From a virus, in the IMG/VR virus record IMGVR_UViG_3300009091_000012, positions 1 through 64,000 of that record: a stretch of DNA of 64,000 nt; one strand, given 5' to 3'. Below, piece by piece: positions 26,801 through 33,938 of the stretch (the stretch's first letter is position 1; every line of letters starts with the position of its first letter). The position numbers and the translations under genes were made by a program. The notes beneath the pieces are model-generated. The model made no database searches, had not been told where the DNA came from, and saw only the letters and a program-made list of their open reading frames with translations.

Positions 26801-28922
26801 GGCTGGGCTTGACTGTGGCACTGTGGACGGCGACGAGTTTATCTATGTGGCCGATGAAAGCCGCATTGTGTTGGTGGACCCCACCAACATGACCACTGAG
26901 ACCATCCTCGGCTCCCTGATGGGAGCGCAGATGCAGCGGTTCTTCCGCAACCAAGGATGGGTGACTGTGGCCGAAGATGCAGCGGGGAACAAGTACGCCG
27001 TCTCTTGTGAGCGGAAGCAGGTGATGAAGTTTGACTCCGGCTACCAGCTCGTGGCGGTTTTCGGTGAAGACGGTGTCGCCGGGTGGGATGACGAGCACCT
27101 GACTCACCCTCGTGATCTGATTTATGACGCAAATGCCTCTCTCTTGTACGTGGCCGATAACGATACGGAGGGAGATGATGGGCGTGTTGTTGTCCTAAGC
27201 TCGTTGGATCTTACTTATCAGGGGCAAAGAGATACGGATAAGGGGTTAGTTGGTCTAGCCTTCTATCAAGATGCGGGTACTGCCGGGAAACTGTATGCAG
27301 GTGGGCAAAATACGGTTTACAGGTTCGCTTTACCTGTTCCAGGTTCTCGGTTAGATCCGGATAATTGGACGCAAGATTGGGCAGTAACAGCATTTTCAGG
27401 GACTGATATCGCTTTTGTTCATGACTTGTCGTTAAACCAAGCGAGTGGTAACTATCTTTACGTCGGTGATTTGTTGGCTTCGAAGGTATACAAGGTAGAT
27501 ATTTCAGGCGGTACACCTACGTTAGCTGATACTTGTGACTTGATCTCTGAGGGTAAAGCTCCGCAGTGGCCTCCGGCTGTAGGTGTAGGTTGCCCCTTTG
27601 GAATGGAGCTGAATGCGGATGCATCCAAGCTGTACCTTTGTGGTGGCTCCCTTAATGGGGAAACTACTGGTGGTGTTATCCGGGTGGTTAACACTTCCAC
27701 TATGGAGATCACTGACGATGATCTCTTTGACAATCAGCACTGGCCAACAGAATCGTTCCCATTCAACATCCGGTTCAACAAGGACGGGGATGCATATGTG
27801 CTCCTGTCCAACCGGGTGCTGCTCTATAATCAACCGTTTGTTCCGTCGAGCGGTAGCATCGCTGGGGATTTCCTCTATGACGTAGCCGATGTCCCACTCA
27901 ACATCGACCTTGACCTCGCGGTTGAGTGGGAAAACGTTCGTGCCGTCCACATTAAGGACGATGTCCTATATGTGGCAGACATGACGACCAATACCCTCAC
28001 TTCGATTGATGCGGTGAGTCTCACAGTCTTAGGGCAGATCGGGTCACCGGCAGTGGTTGGTCGTGGAAAAGCTTCAACGGCTGGCCCTGGTGGGGTGATA
28101 GTTCATAACACGGAGATCTATTTCTCTGATACGCTCAACAACCGGGTTGTGAAGGGTTATCGATTCTTCCCGAATGTCGAGCGAGGTACTGGTCGGCTTA
28201 CGTATCTGATCGCACCTCCGGCAACGCATACTGTCACTTATCAGGTGCGATATGCTCCGTACCAGGGCTACTGGAAGTTTTTGAATGAGCCGAGTCTGCA
28301 TGGGCGACACTACATCACTGACAACAACACCATGTACTTAACTACGTTAGGCCGGGGTACTCCGAGTATCGTAACTCAGGATGGGGGCATGGGTTTCTAC
28401 GCTAATATGATTGCCCATCTTCCGACGCCTACGGATACGCCGACCAAGGCTCCTCGGGTGACCGATGAGTACCTGTTTGCCCCAGAACCGCTACCGATCA
28501 CGGGAGAGACTGGCGGGACGCCTTTTGCCCGGTTGCCGGTCATCAATCGGTATCCGGCGACTGCCCAAGAGGTCAACCCCATGTATGGTGGTGGGTCTCG
28601 GTATGACTTCACTCGAATGTTGTTCATGCAGGGGTTAGGACCGAATTGGCCGTCTGAAACTCCAGTGGACTATGTGCAGCGTGGATTTGAATGCACCGGT
28701 ACTTTCCCTGGTTATGACACGCTGGAAACCTTCCCGCTGCAAACGATTTCGGTGCCGCGTCTTCTGTTTGCCACAGCTATCGTGGAAATCGAGGGACAGG
28801 GATTCTTGGTCATTTTTACCTGCTATCGTGCCGAGCAGCGTAACCGGTTGAATGACGGCACCCCGATTGTGGCAGATGTGTTCAAGCTGTTCGGCAACCC
28901 CGGTGTCAAGGCTAGGTATTAA
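23871..28922 (+). CDS. giant virion protein with NHL-repeat beta-propeller
   Basis: 1683 residues. The N-terminal 130 residues hold a helical acidic segment ('VALKDAIDEIVDEIEDAYDG'). Residues about 800-1440 carry NHL-type repeats: 'IYVCDSANNRVVKLN', 'VYVADRDTHRVVKLN', 'VYVADTELFRVVKLT', 'LYVADNDTEGDDGRVVVL' and others, each preceded by 'L.YP.GV..D'. NHL repeats fold into propellers that bind proteins, RNA or sugars. Earlier parts are Trp/Tyr-rich beta domains. Placement in the tail module suggests a large fibre or baseplate-peripheral protein. Propellers with NHL repeats are uncommon in phage virions. Confidence 0.7.
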   Translation: MADIFKPVITSIGYGPGNGLELFVSTDIYRYDVDNRPLENLAANDVALKDAIDEIVDEIEDAYDGKLWPDGTDYTWPNLDPRLDNMDNVLQNFTEVRNVQYSAFVQMANYLRERYTSGFMNGPYPDKFVRSNYAMENNEFMPAPFGGMYVPERGWSVKNQNVPDKIGRDQIAIETRIEPDGSSREYDSGKHYASRKPLYAIMNGYVVPIFNAHGGTMTEDQSIDNKCTSGNWGPIDINFPPAPTTGHRFDFAFLEMWLKEIDPDNGVFYPYGAVDWGGWDFPTLDQTAGSASDYSGTVDNREIVKFTESNTQPGWRWGFRVYVRDTDYDTNPIVWATEDPVTMVCEDNGSGALIEVNSSGCTGTIDYETGEWTLHFTTPPPNGKYIVGIYAWNAVTSANHWSLRGSLTFLPNGHYLQIQYRIRVVPGVDYASYPDWFSDPIVEARGPKNTPVANYTFTNMLNVLHDGTLWRAGTGTSGSVTDLGTYDGYIYALPLCVWSRFNQQPWDYDEQNGGLSDRLDDCIHYAPDDRHVIDLRPVIFSERYGMNEAAENTLDRIIRGDHRSVFGQAVVDAADDGTPTSINVWGVEVPELWRVYQYSGMAIDTNINTVRDIGLATTNDPLEGDGGEFTAPRAHHDGIRRIFSPQEEVQEVPISIPDVSLSPASPSPLVTYNPATDVITLSTNVTTLSGYSSTSGKGLLINDSYPRLWWRGSRQPVVYSTRWSGLGTNTATATIKTDADTYEPNGAIDGIVELIYPECTGIGRPVKTIDGVLAYDGLNNYATVIVGNEDGSPDDMEMVEWKINAGLQPGMNLPAGMCFSPGPSPTSIYVCDSANNRVVKLNASTLAYQAQWPTLANYPVPSDGTFDLSVHLRYPVDVACDSSGNVYVADRDTHRVVKLNSTLTTRISAFGNGLPATVYNDDDQLRYPEGVTVDSANNVYVADTELFRVVKLTNSLTYVSQIGNGYSGPGKNQFIQPAGLDCGTVDGDEFIYVADESRIVLVDPTNMTTETILGSLMGAQMQRFFRNQGWVTVAEDAAGNKYAVSCERKQVMKFDSGYQLVAVFGEDGVAGWDDEHLTHPRDLIYDANASLLYVADNDTEGDDGRVVVLSSLDLTYQGQRDTDKGLVGLAFYQDAGTAGKLYAGGQNTVYRFALPVPGSRLDPDNWTQDWAVTAFSGTDIAFVHDLSLNQASGNYLYVGDLLASKVYKVDISGGTPTLADTCDLISEGKAPQWPPAVGVGCPFGMELNADASKLYLCGGSLNGETTGGVIRVVNTSTMEITDDDLFDNQHWPTESFPFNIRFNKDGDAYVLLSNRVLLYNQPFVPSSGSIAGDFLYDVADVPLNIDLDLAVEWENVRAVHIKDDVLYVADMTTNTLTSIDAVSLTVLGQIGSPAVVGRGKASTAGPGGVIVHNTEIYFSDTLNNRVVKGYRFFPNVERGTGRLTYLIAPPATHTVTYQVRYAPYQGYWKFLNEPSLHGRHYITDNNTMYLTTLGRGTPSIVTQDGGMGFYANMIAHLPTPTDTPTKAPRVTDEYLFAPEPLPITGETGGTPFARLPVINRYPATAQEVNPMYGGGSRYDFTRMLFMQGLGPNWPSETPVDYVQRGFECTGTFPGYDTLETFPLQTISVPRLLFATAIVEIEGQGFLVIFTCYRAEQRNRLNDGTPIVADVFKLFGNPGVKARY

Positions 28923-28932
28923 GGAGTAGCTA

Positions 28933-29805
28933 ATGCCCTATGCAGTATTTTCCAAGCGCACTAAGATCGTGTCGCGGATCATCCACGATCTGACGAGCCT
29001 GTTGCCTAGTGAATCGGCCATCGAAGTGGACGATGATATCGCTTATCCGCGTAGGCAGAAGGCTATTCCTATCGGACAGCAGGTGAACACAAAACGGTTC
29101 AAGCTGTTTGAAGCTGCTGACCTTTCGCCTACGATCAAGCCGTATGCGCGTGTGTATGACCCGGTAACAGATATCGCTGGAAAGGTGAAGCACACACCGT
29201 TGCTTATCCGGGCAGCTAGGCTGTCTGGGGGTGATGTTCAAGATCCTGATGAGTTTATCGATCTTCCGATCTATGCCAACCCATTTGCCTGGAAGGCGCA
29301 AGAGGTTGCCCAGATCAAGTACGAGTCGATGCTGGCCGAGAATTACCCTTATCAAGTAGTGATTGGTGAAGAGTTCATTGACACGAAACACATCGATGCT
29401 TCTTCTTCCAATTACATCCTGAGTGAGGGGCATTGCATGCTCTCCCCCGGTGGGGTGCTCGTCACCAAGGAGTTTAGTTTCCGGTTGCCGAAGCGAATTA
29501 CCTTCTCCACTGCTAACTATGAGAAGGCGTTTAGGTACGCTTTTGATACGTACTTCTTCTCCACCAACCCGGAATTCCCCGAAGGTGTCCAGATGGCTTG
29601 GCGTGGGGATAAGTATGTAGACGGGTCTGACACTGACTATCAAGACCTAGTTGTTGACGAGGAGATGCCTACGCTAGTGGGTTTAGAGACAGCTTCCACG
29701 TTACTTACTACTTTCCAACTCAAGTTCACGAATCTCACTCCGGAAATGTTCGAGATCGAAAATTACGTCCTCTTCCTCCGTCTGCGGAATGTGCCTGGGT
29801 CGTAA
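28933..29805 (+). CDS. hypothetical virion protein
   Basis: 290 residues behind AAGGAGT. No family recognised. It begins with a basic helix ('SKRTKIVSRIIHDL') and continues as a mixed alpha/beta protein, with a C-terminal 'FQLKFTNLTPEMFEIENYVLFLRLRN' strand region. It follows the NHL-repeat giant at 10 nt and ends just before the Arg/Pro-rich gene, so all three are likely co-transcribed late genes. Confidence 0.75.
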   Translation: MPYAVFSKRTKIVSRIIHDLTSLLPSESAIEVDDDIAYPRRQKAIPIGQQVNTKRFKLFEAADLSPTIKPYARVYDPVTDIAGKVKHTPLLIRAARLSGGDVQDPDEFIDLPIYANPFAWKAQEVAQIKYESMLAENYPYQVVIGEEFIDTKHIDASSSNYILSEGHCMLSPGGVLVTKEFSFRLPKRITFSTANYEKAFRYAFDTYFFSTNPEFPEGVQMAWRGDKYVDGSDTDYQDLVVDEEMPTLVGLETASTLLTTFQLKFTNLTPEMFEIENYVLFLRLRNVPGS

Positions 29806-29815
29806 GGAGATACCA

Positions 29816-30208
29816 ATGGCTTTTATCGCGACTGTCGTTAACATGCCGCAGCTTAGGCGGTCAAACTGGCGTGGCCCTGGTAACCCTAGACCGCCGTCAC
29901 CGCCAATTATCGAGCCTCCGGGTCGGCCTCCGATCAAGCCCCGGTGCAGTGGGGGCTATCAGTACATGAATGTTCGATGCATCCCGGTTGGCCCTCGGGG
30001 CGTTGGGGACCATCGCCTCATGTACAGATTCGGTTGTCGGCGTACGACTGCTCGTAGTGTTCGAGCATCTCGTTACACTCGAAACGGTGTGGTGTGGCGT
30101 GGAGTGCCGATGCAATATCTTCCGTTGTACCGGAATGACCGTCGCGTGATCGGTGGACGACGTATTCCACGTCGTGCGGTGACCCGTCATACGGTTCAAG
30201 AGGGCTAA
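29816..30208 (+). CDS. small Arg/Pro-rich basic protein
   Basis: 130 residues from ATG 29816, after AAGGAGA (the frame is open from 29789, inside the previous gene). The first part is Pro-rich ('GPGNPRPPSPPIIEPPGRPP'); the rest has over 20 arginines and two Cys pairs spaced widely. No known domain. The very high charge suggests nucleic-acid binding, packing with virion DNA, or a structural glue role. It lies at the end of the structural block, next to the lysis genes. Confidence 0.7.
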   Translation: MAFIATVVNMPQLRRSNWRGPGNPRPPSPPIIEPPGRPPIKPRCSGGYQYMNVRCIPVGPRGVGDHRLMYRFGCRRTTARSVRASRYTRNGVVWRGVPMQYLPLYRNDRRVIGGRRIPRRAVTRHTVQEG

Positions 30209-30358
30209 ATGAACGCTCGTGAACTCGTGCTCGAAGAGGTATTGGCCCGTATCGTGGACGAGCATGGAGTGGAGACCATGGCTCTGAATTGGGCCATTTT
30301 GAATGAGCTTATGAAGGAAGAGGCTCCACCGGAAAAGTCGGAAGAGCCTGCTGAATAA
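30209..30358 (+). CDS. 49-residue acidic helical protein
   Basis: A 49-codon frame starts at the base after the previous stop (TAA then ATG) and ends TAA at 30356-30358. The product is helical and acidic ('ELVLEEVLARIVDEHGVETMALNWAILNELMKEEAPPEKSEEPAE', given here only to show charge in parts: N-terminal 'ELVLEEVLARIVDE', C-terminal 'KSEEPAE'). No family recognised. Tight coupling and codon use like the neighbours support a real gene. Confidence 0.6.
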   Translation: MNARELVLEEVLARIVDEHGVETMALNWAILNELMKEEAPPEKSEEPAE

Positions 30359-30367
30359 GATCTTTTA

Positions 30368-30381
30368 GTTGTAATTACAAC
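30368..30381. promoter_or_regulatory. 14-bp palindrome upstream of the endolysin
   Basis: A perfect AT-rich palindrome (GTTGTAA/TTACAAC) lies seven bases before the AGGAGGGG ribosome site of the amidase gene, in the only gap between the structural genes and the lysis cassette. It could be an operator or part of a late promoter. No role is proven. Confidence 0.4.
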
Positions 30382-30394
30382 AATAGGAGGGGTA

Positions 30395-30928
30395 ATGCCT
30401 CGTTGGACACATATCGTAATGCACCACTCGTTTACCGGAGATACTACGCTACCTGATGCAGTCGCGATTCGACGTTTCCACACTAGCTATAGACATGGTG
30501 GGGACATCATCACCGAAGCTCAGTATCAGCAGCTTAAGAGTGAAGGTGCTTCAGGGTTAGAACTTCCGTGGCAAGACATCGGTTACCATTGGATCTTTGA
30601 ACGTTTGTCGGATGGGCGGCCCTGGTTGCTCAAAGGTCGTTCTATGATGAAGACCGGAGCGCACTGTAAGGAAGCCGGAATGAACCGACGAGGTATCGGA
30701 GTCTGTATCGTTGGCAATTTTGACCCGGCACCTCCTCCCGAGGATATGCTGGAGATGGTAGCCGATGATGTCGCATGGCTCTGCCGCATGTATCGGATTC
30801 CGGTAGAAAACGTGGTTGCTCACAGGGATTTCGCTACGTATAAAACTTGTCCTGGGGCGAAGTTCGATATGAACTATTTTCGAGAACGGGTAGCTGAATA
30901 TCTGGCAATCTGGATTCCTCACACCTAA
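30395..30928 (+). CDS. endolysin: N-acetylmuramoyl-L-alanine amidase (Amidase_2/PGRP fold)
   Basis: 177 residues behind AGGAGGGG. It cuts the amide bond between MurNAc and L-Ala in peptidoglycan. The zinc site of this family is visible: 'VMHHSFT' (His10/His11), 'VVAHRDF' (His143) and 'KTCPG' (Cys152). 'DIGYHWIF' supplies the conserved Tyr64. Lys150 precedes the zinc Cys by two, as Lys128 does in T7 lysozyme. 'GIGVCIVGNFD' is the usual core strand. There is no signal peptide, so release needs a holin. A single-domain length of about 150-180 is normal. It is followed by holin-like and spanin genes. Confidence 0.9.
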   Translation: MPRWTHIVMHHSFTGDTTLPDAVAIRRFHTSYRHGGDIITEAQYQQLKSEGASGLELPWQDIGYHWIFERLSDGRPWLLKGRSMMKTGAHCKEAGMNRRGIGVCIVGNFDPAPPPEDMLEMVADDVAWLCRMYRIPVENVVAHRDFATYKTCPGAKFDMNYFRERVAEYLAIWIPHT

Positions 30929-30954
30929 TCCGAGGAATAGAAAGACATACGATC

Positions 30955-31239
30955 ATGGGGAGATATCTCGTGAACGCCGTAAAACTCATCAGTGAAAGCA
31001 CCGGAGTTCTTGCCACGCTGTTTGCCATGACGGGCATGACGGCATCATCGATTTTCCTGTGGTTCCGCCCTGAGCGGTTTACTGCCGATAACTGGCTCTC
31101 TGCGTTGTTAACGTGTGCTGGGCTGGTTGGAGGAGTGGTAGCTAAACGAACGATCGAAAATACCAAACTCGGTAAAACCGGAGTCGGTGATATCGACGGC
31201 GCGGGGAACAATCGAAAAGACGATAACAATGGGGGGTAA
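30955..31239 (+). CDS. holin-like protein, two membrane segments
   Basis: 94 residues from ATG 30955; a GTG at 30970 (89 residues) has a better placed GGGGAGA site. Two hydrophobic helices are seen: about residues 16-37 ('GVLATLFAMTGMTASSIFLWF') and about 47-63 ('LSALLTCAGLVGGVVAK'). The C-terminal tail is charged and disordered (Asn/Asp/Lys). Position between endolysin and spanins fits a class II holin that opens the inner membrane. The longer form adds one Arg at the N-terminus, as in dual-start holin/antiholin pairs. Confidence 0.7.
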   Translation: MGRYLVNAVKLISESTGVLATLFAMTGMTASSIFLWFRPERFTADNWLSALLTCAGLVGGVVAKRTIENTKLGKTGVGDIDGAGNNRKDDNNGG

Positions 31240-31242
31240 ACA

Positions 31243-31680
31243 ATGTTCGGGTTAGCTTGGCTAACAGGTCCAATGCTCTATGCTGGTGTTGGTGGGTTGG
31301 TAGTTATCATTGCTCTTTCCGGCGCACTTTGGGTCCAGACAGATAGAGTTGCTTCTAGGGACGACACCATCAAAGCTATGGAAATCGTTGCTGCCTCCTG
31401 GGAGCAGAAGGTTGGCGAAAAAGAAGCTAAGATTGAAAGCCTACAGTTCACGATCGACGAGCAGAACAAGCTCATTGAAGACAATGCCGCTCAGGGTGAG
31501 CTTGCTAAAGCCAAGCAACGCGAGGTTGACGCCCTTCAGCAAGAGCTAGCCCAGGCTAAGGGCGATCTTAAGCTGATCTCCGATATGTACAGCCGTATGC
31601 GAGATCAGGCGGTCGGGTTGAACACCTGTCAGACTTACGAGATGGTTCTACGCTCCATTGCGAAGAGGGTAGCGCCATGA
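31243..31680 (+). CDS. i-spanin (Rz-like)
   Basis: 145 residues. One N-terminal membrane helix (about residues 11-31, 'MLYAGVGGLVVIIALSGALW') is followed by a long periplasmic coiled coil (about 40-120, Glu/Lys/Gln-rich heptads such as 'KEAKIESLQFTIDEQNKLIED'). This is the Rz design: it joins the outer-membrane o-spanin to fuse the two membranes in the last step of lysis. The o-spanin gene starts in its stop codon (ATGA). Confidence 0.85.
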   Translation: MFGLAWLTGPMLYAGVGGLVVIIALSGALWVQTDRVASRDDTIKAMEIVAASWEQKVGEKEAKIESLQFTIDEQNKLIEDNAAQGELAKAKQREVDALQQELAQAKGDLKLISDMYSRMRDQAVGLNTCQTYEMVLRSIAKRVAP

Positions 31681-32066
31681 ACCGCAGTCGAAATATCTTA
31701 GGCGCTATCTGTGCTGGTGTCATGATCGTTGTGTCAGTTGTGCTACTCTTGTCCTTGTGTGGGTGTAACCATAAGCCCAAGTTGCCGTGCCCTGAGTCAG
31801 AGCTACAGATTGTCAAAGTGGATAAGCCCATCCCCTGTATCGTTGAAATTGCTCCATTGGAGCCAGCCCCCAAGCCGACGCCCCTCCCGTTCCCCGAGGA
31901 TGTTCTAGATGAAGAGGTCAAGAAGGCGTGGGCGTTGAAGGTGGGTGAAGCTGTTGAGAGCCAACATGCGCTTCAGCTTGCTCGTGACGCAGCGTGGCTG
32001 GTGAAGATCACGGAGCATAACAAAGCGCTTCCAAAGTGCTCGGAAATCCCCACTCCGGTTCCATAG
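31677..32066 (+). CDS. o-spanin (Rz1-like lipoprotein)
   Basis: 129 residues. The signal is 'MNRSRNILGAICAGVMIVV' plus 'LLLSLCGC'; the lipobox Leu-Cys-Gly-Cys gives a lipidated Cys near residue 30. Past it the mature chain is Pro-rich ('EPAPKPTPLPFPED'), as in Rz1-type proteins. It overlaps the i-spanin by 4 nt at the stop/start. Together with that gene it disrupts the outer membrane, which shows a Gram-negative host. A terminator follows 25 nt after the stop. Confidence 0.85.
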   Translation: MNRSRNILGAICAGVMIVVSVVLLLSLCGCNHKPKLPCPESELQIVKVDKPIPCIVEIAPLEPAPKPTPLPFPEDVLDEEVKKAWALKVGEAVESQHALQLARDAAWLVKITEHNKALPKCSEIPTPVP

Positions 32067-32091
32067 CCCCCTTACACCCTTGTAAATTCAG

Positions 32092-32118
32092 CCCCGATCT
32101 TTGAGATCGGGGTTTTTT
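32092..32118 (+). terminator. intrinsic terminator after the lysis cassette
   Basis: CCCCGATCT/AGATCGGGG stem (9 bp, loop TTG) followed by six T. This is a strong factor-independent terminator that closes the late/lysis transcript. Confidence 0.9.
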
Positions 32119-32198
32119 GCTTTATTAGGTAATCGCGCAAAGGCATGCGCGAGGGGTGTTGAGGCGCGAAGAGAAAGAGTCACATAGGAGGTAAATCT

Positions 32199-32240
32199 AT
32201 GTTGATCTATAGGGTAGCTGTCCAAGGAAAGAGTGCATGA
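32199..32240 (+). CDS. 13-residue leader minicistron before the metallophosphoesterase
   Basis: ATG 32199 follows a near-perfect ATAGGAGGTAAATCT site. The frame codes MLIYRVAVQGKSA and stops at TGA 32238-32240, which overlaps the ATG (32237) of the next gene. The strong ribosome site belongs to this minicistron, not to the larger gene, whose own upstream signal (AAGGAAAG) is weaker. It probably feeds ribosomes into the downstream gene by coupling. Confidence 0.5.
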   Translation: MLIYRVAVQGKSA

Positions 32241-33469
32241 GCACACCGAAAGCAACACAAGAAATACAACATTTTGTTCACGATGATGGCACAATTGAAG
32301 TCACCGTCATCCCAATTGTAAAAGGAAATGTCAAAGCCTTTTTTACCGACAACGAAGATGTACGCCATTACGGGTACACGACAGAACAAGAACTCCGCGC
32401 TATTGCTAACATCCCCGATAATTACCACACCAAAGCCTTCAATCCGAACAACTGGGCAGCTCAAGATAGCGACGGCCCCTTCATTTGTCATCAGGTAAAG
32501 GGCATCTTCTCCCCGCCTGTCCCGGAGGAGAACGCGATCGGGGCGTTGCTCAAGCACATGGAGAGCAAATCACGGATCGTACCGAGGCTATACCCCAAGA
32601 TAAGGTTTGGCTCGAAGGTCCGTCGTCGCCTGTTGGAGATCAGCGTCATGGATCCCCACCTCGGGCTTCAGTGCTTCAGGCCGGGGGCAGACGCCGACTA
32701 CAACTTAGAACAAGCGGAAAAGACCTATCTGTGGGCGGTGAACAACTTACTTGCCCTTGGTGAGCATTATGGCCCCTTCGAAGAGATCCTGTTCCCGTTC
32801 GGTAACGACTACCTGCACGCGGAAATGATGCCGATGGGCAAGGGTGCGGGGCACACCACCTCGGCAGGCACCGCTCAGCCCGAGATGATGGCATGGCACC
32901 ATGTGTACCTGCGTGGGGAGAAGCTCCTGATCCAGGCCATCGAGATGATGAAAGACAAGGCTCCGGTTATCTTACTGGAGGTTCCGGGGAACCATGATCG
33001 GTATTCGGCCTTCACCATGGGCCGGGTAATGAACGCATGGTTCCACAACGACGAGAATATCGTCGTAGACGCCTCTCCCAGCCCCTACAAGTTCAAGCAC
33101 TATGGGGTGAACCTCATAGGGTTCGAGCACGGGCACAGCGTGACTCCGATCCGGCTAGCGGCCTTAATGGCCAATGAGTGCAGAGACATTTGGGCGGGCA
33201 TCAAGTACGCTGAGTGGCATCTGGGTGACCAGCACCGAAAAGGATCGTCAAAACCGTCTGTGTTCGAGGAGCAGGGCGTTTCGGTGGAGTTCCTGCCGAG
33301 TATCGTGGCTCCGAACGAGTGGCATAGGCTGAAGTCGTTCAACCACCAGAAGCGGGGAGCCATGGCATGGGTCTGGGACTACGAGACCGGCCCTGTAGCT
33401 CGTCTTCAGGTGAACCTCGATAATCTGACCGGTGGACCTATGGGAGGAGGCACCTGTGACCTGGAGTGA
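32237..33469 (+). CDS. calcineurin-like metallophosphoesterase
   Basis: 410 residues. Metal-binding motifs of the family are in order: 'DPHLG' (Asp139, His141), 'FPFGNDYLH' (Asn190/Asp191), 'VPGNHDRY' (251-256), 'GFEHGHS' (His298/His300) and 'WHLGDQHRKG' (His328, His333). It should cleave phosphoesters in a cytoplasmic nucleotide or nucleic acid substrate that cannot be named. Residues 1-130 precede the catalytic domain and include a helical 'TTEQELRAIANI' segment. It follows the minicistron and overlaps a membrane protein gene by 14 nt. Confidence 0.85.
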   Translation: MSTPKATQEIQHFVHDDGTIEVTVIPIVKGNVKAFFTDNEDVRHYGYTTEQELRAIANIPDNYHTKAFNPNNWAAQDSDGPFICHQVKGIFSPPVPEENAIGALLKHMESKSRIVPRLYPKIRFGSKVRRRLLEISVMDPHLGLQCFRPGADADYNLEQAEKTYLWAVNNLLALGEHYGPFEEILFPFGNDYLHAEMMPMGKGAGHTTSAGTAQPEMMAWHHVYLRGEKLLIQAIEMMKDKAPVILLEVPGNHDRYSAFTMGRVMNAWFHNDENIVVDASPSPYKFKHYGVNLIGFEHGHSVTPIRLAALMANECRDIWAGIKYAEWHLGDQHRKGSSKPSVFEEQGVSVEFLPSIVAPNEWHRLKSFNHQKRGAMAWVWDYETGPVARLQVNLDNLTGGPMGGGTCDLE

Positions 33470-33860
33470 CGTTTTATGGATTCTGGCCCTGATCCCGGTA
33501 GCGTTCATCCAGAACATGGTCTTTACGGCAGTCAGTCGTTCCCGTAACAGCGGTGACCCGCAGTACCACAGATGGTGGGCATATGGTAGCAATAGTGTTT
33601 GGCTGCTGTGCCAAGTGTTCATCTGGAAGGGTTTCTGGGGGGCGTTCAATGATGCCGACTACCTGACCATGGTGGTTATGGCATTCGTCTACATCGTCAG
33701 CACGACTGAAGGTTCAGTCGTTATGATGCGACGGATGCTCAAGACGGAGACCGGGGCACGTAAGGTCGGAGCCAATCCGAATGAAGTCAAAGTTCAACAG
33801 ATAGAAGTGGATATGGCTACCTTGAAAAAACGGATCACTGAACTTGAAGAGTGCTGGTAG
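33456..33860 (+). CDS. membrane protein with C-terminal coiled coil
   Basis: 134 residues from GTG 33456, which follows GGGAGGAGG at 5 nt (the frame is open from 33432). Three hydrophobic stretches ('VLWILALIPVAFIQNMVF', 'VWLLCQVFIWKGFWGAF', 'LTMVVMAFVYIVSTT') suggest two or three membrane helices. A basic segment and a short coiled coil ('VDMATLKKRITELEE') follow. The function is unknown. A second holin-like or superinfection protein is possible given the closeness of the lysis genes. Confidence 0.7.
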   Translation: MTWSDVLWILALIPVAFIQNMVFTAVSRSRNSGDPQYHRWWAYGSNSVWLLCQVFIWKGFWGAFNDADYLTMVVMAFVYIVSTTEGSVVMMRRMLKTETGARKVGANPNEVKVQQIEVDMATLKKRITELEECW

Positions 33861-33879
33861 GAAAACCCGGATGGGGTGG

Positions 33880-33908
33880 TTGCCTTCTGAAAAATAGTCG
33901 TGTATATT
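33880..33908 (+). promoter_or_regulatory. sigma70-like promoter for the HU-like gene
   Basis: TTGCCT (33880-33885), 17-nt spacer, TATATT (33903-33908). The start would fall near 33915, at the base of the hairpin that precedes the ribosome site. Confidence 0.6.
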
Positions 33909-33912
33909 TGTT

Positions 33913-33933
33913 CCTGTGAGGTTCACAGGAGGT
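33913..33933 (+). promoter_or_regulatory. hairpin/operator overlapping the HU-gene ribosome site
   Basis: CCTGTGA-GGT-TCACAGG (33913-33929) is a 7-bp inverted repeat whose right arm shares AGG with the AGGAGGT ribosome site (33927-33933). It lies where transcription should start, so it could be a repressor operator or an RNA hairpin that limits translation. Confidence 0.5.
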
Positions 33934-33938
33934 ACGTA

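Noticed and set aside
28930-29643. Minus-strand frame of 237 codons opposite the 290-residue virion protein
   Set aside because: Shadow of the + strand gene, which has an AAGGAGT site and fits the operon.
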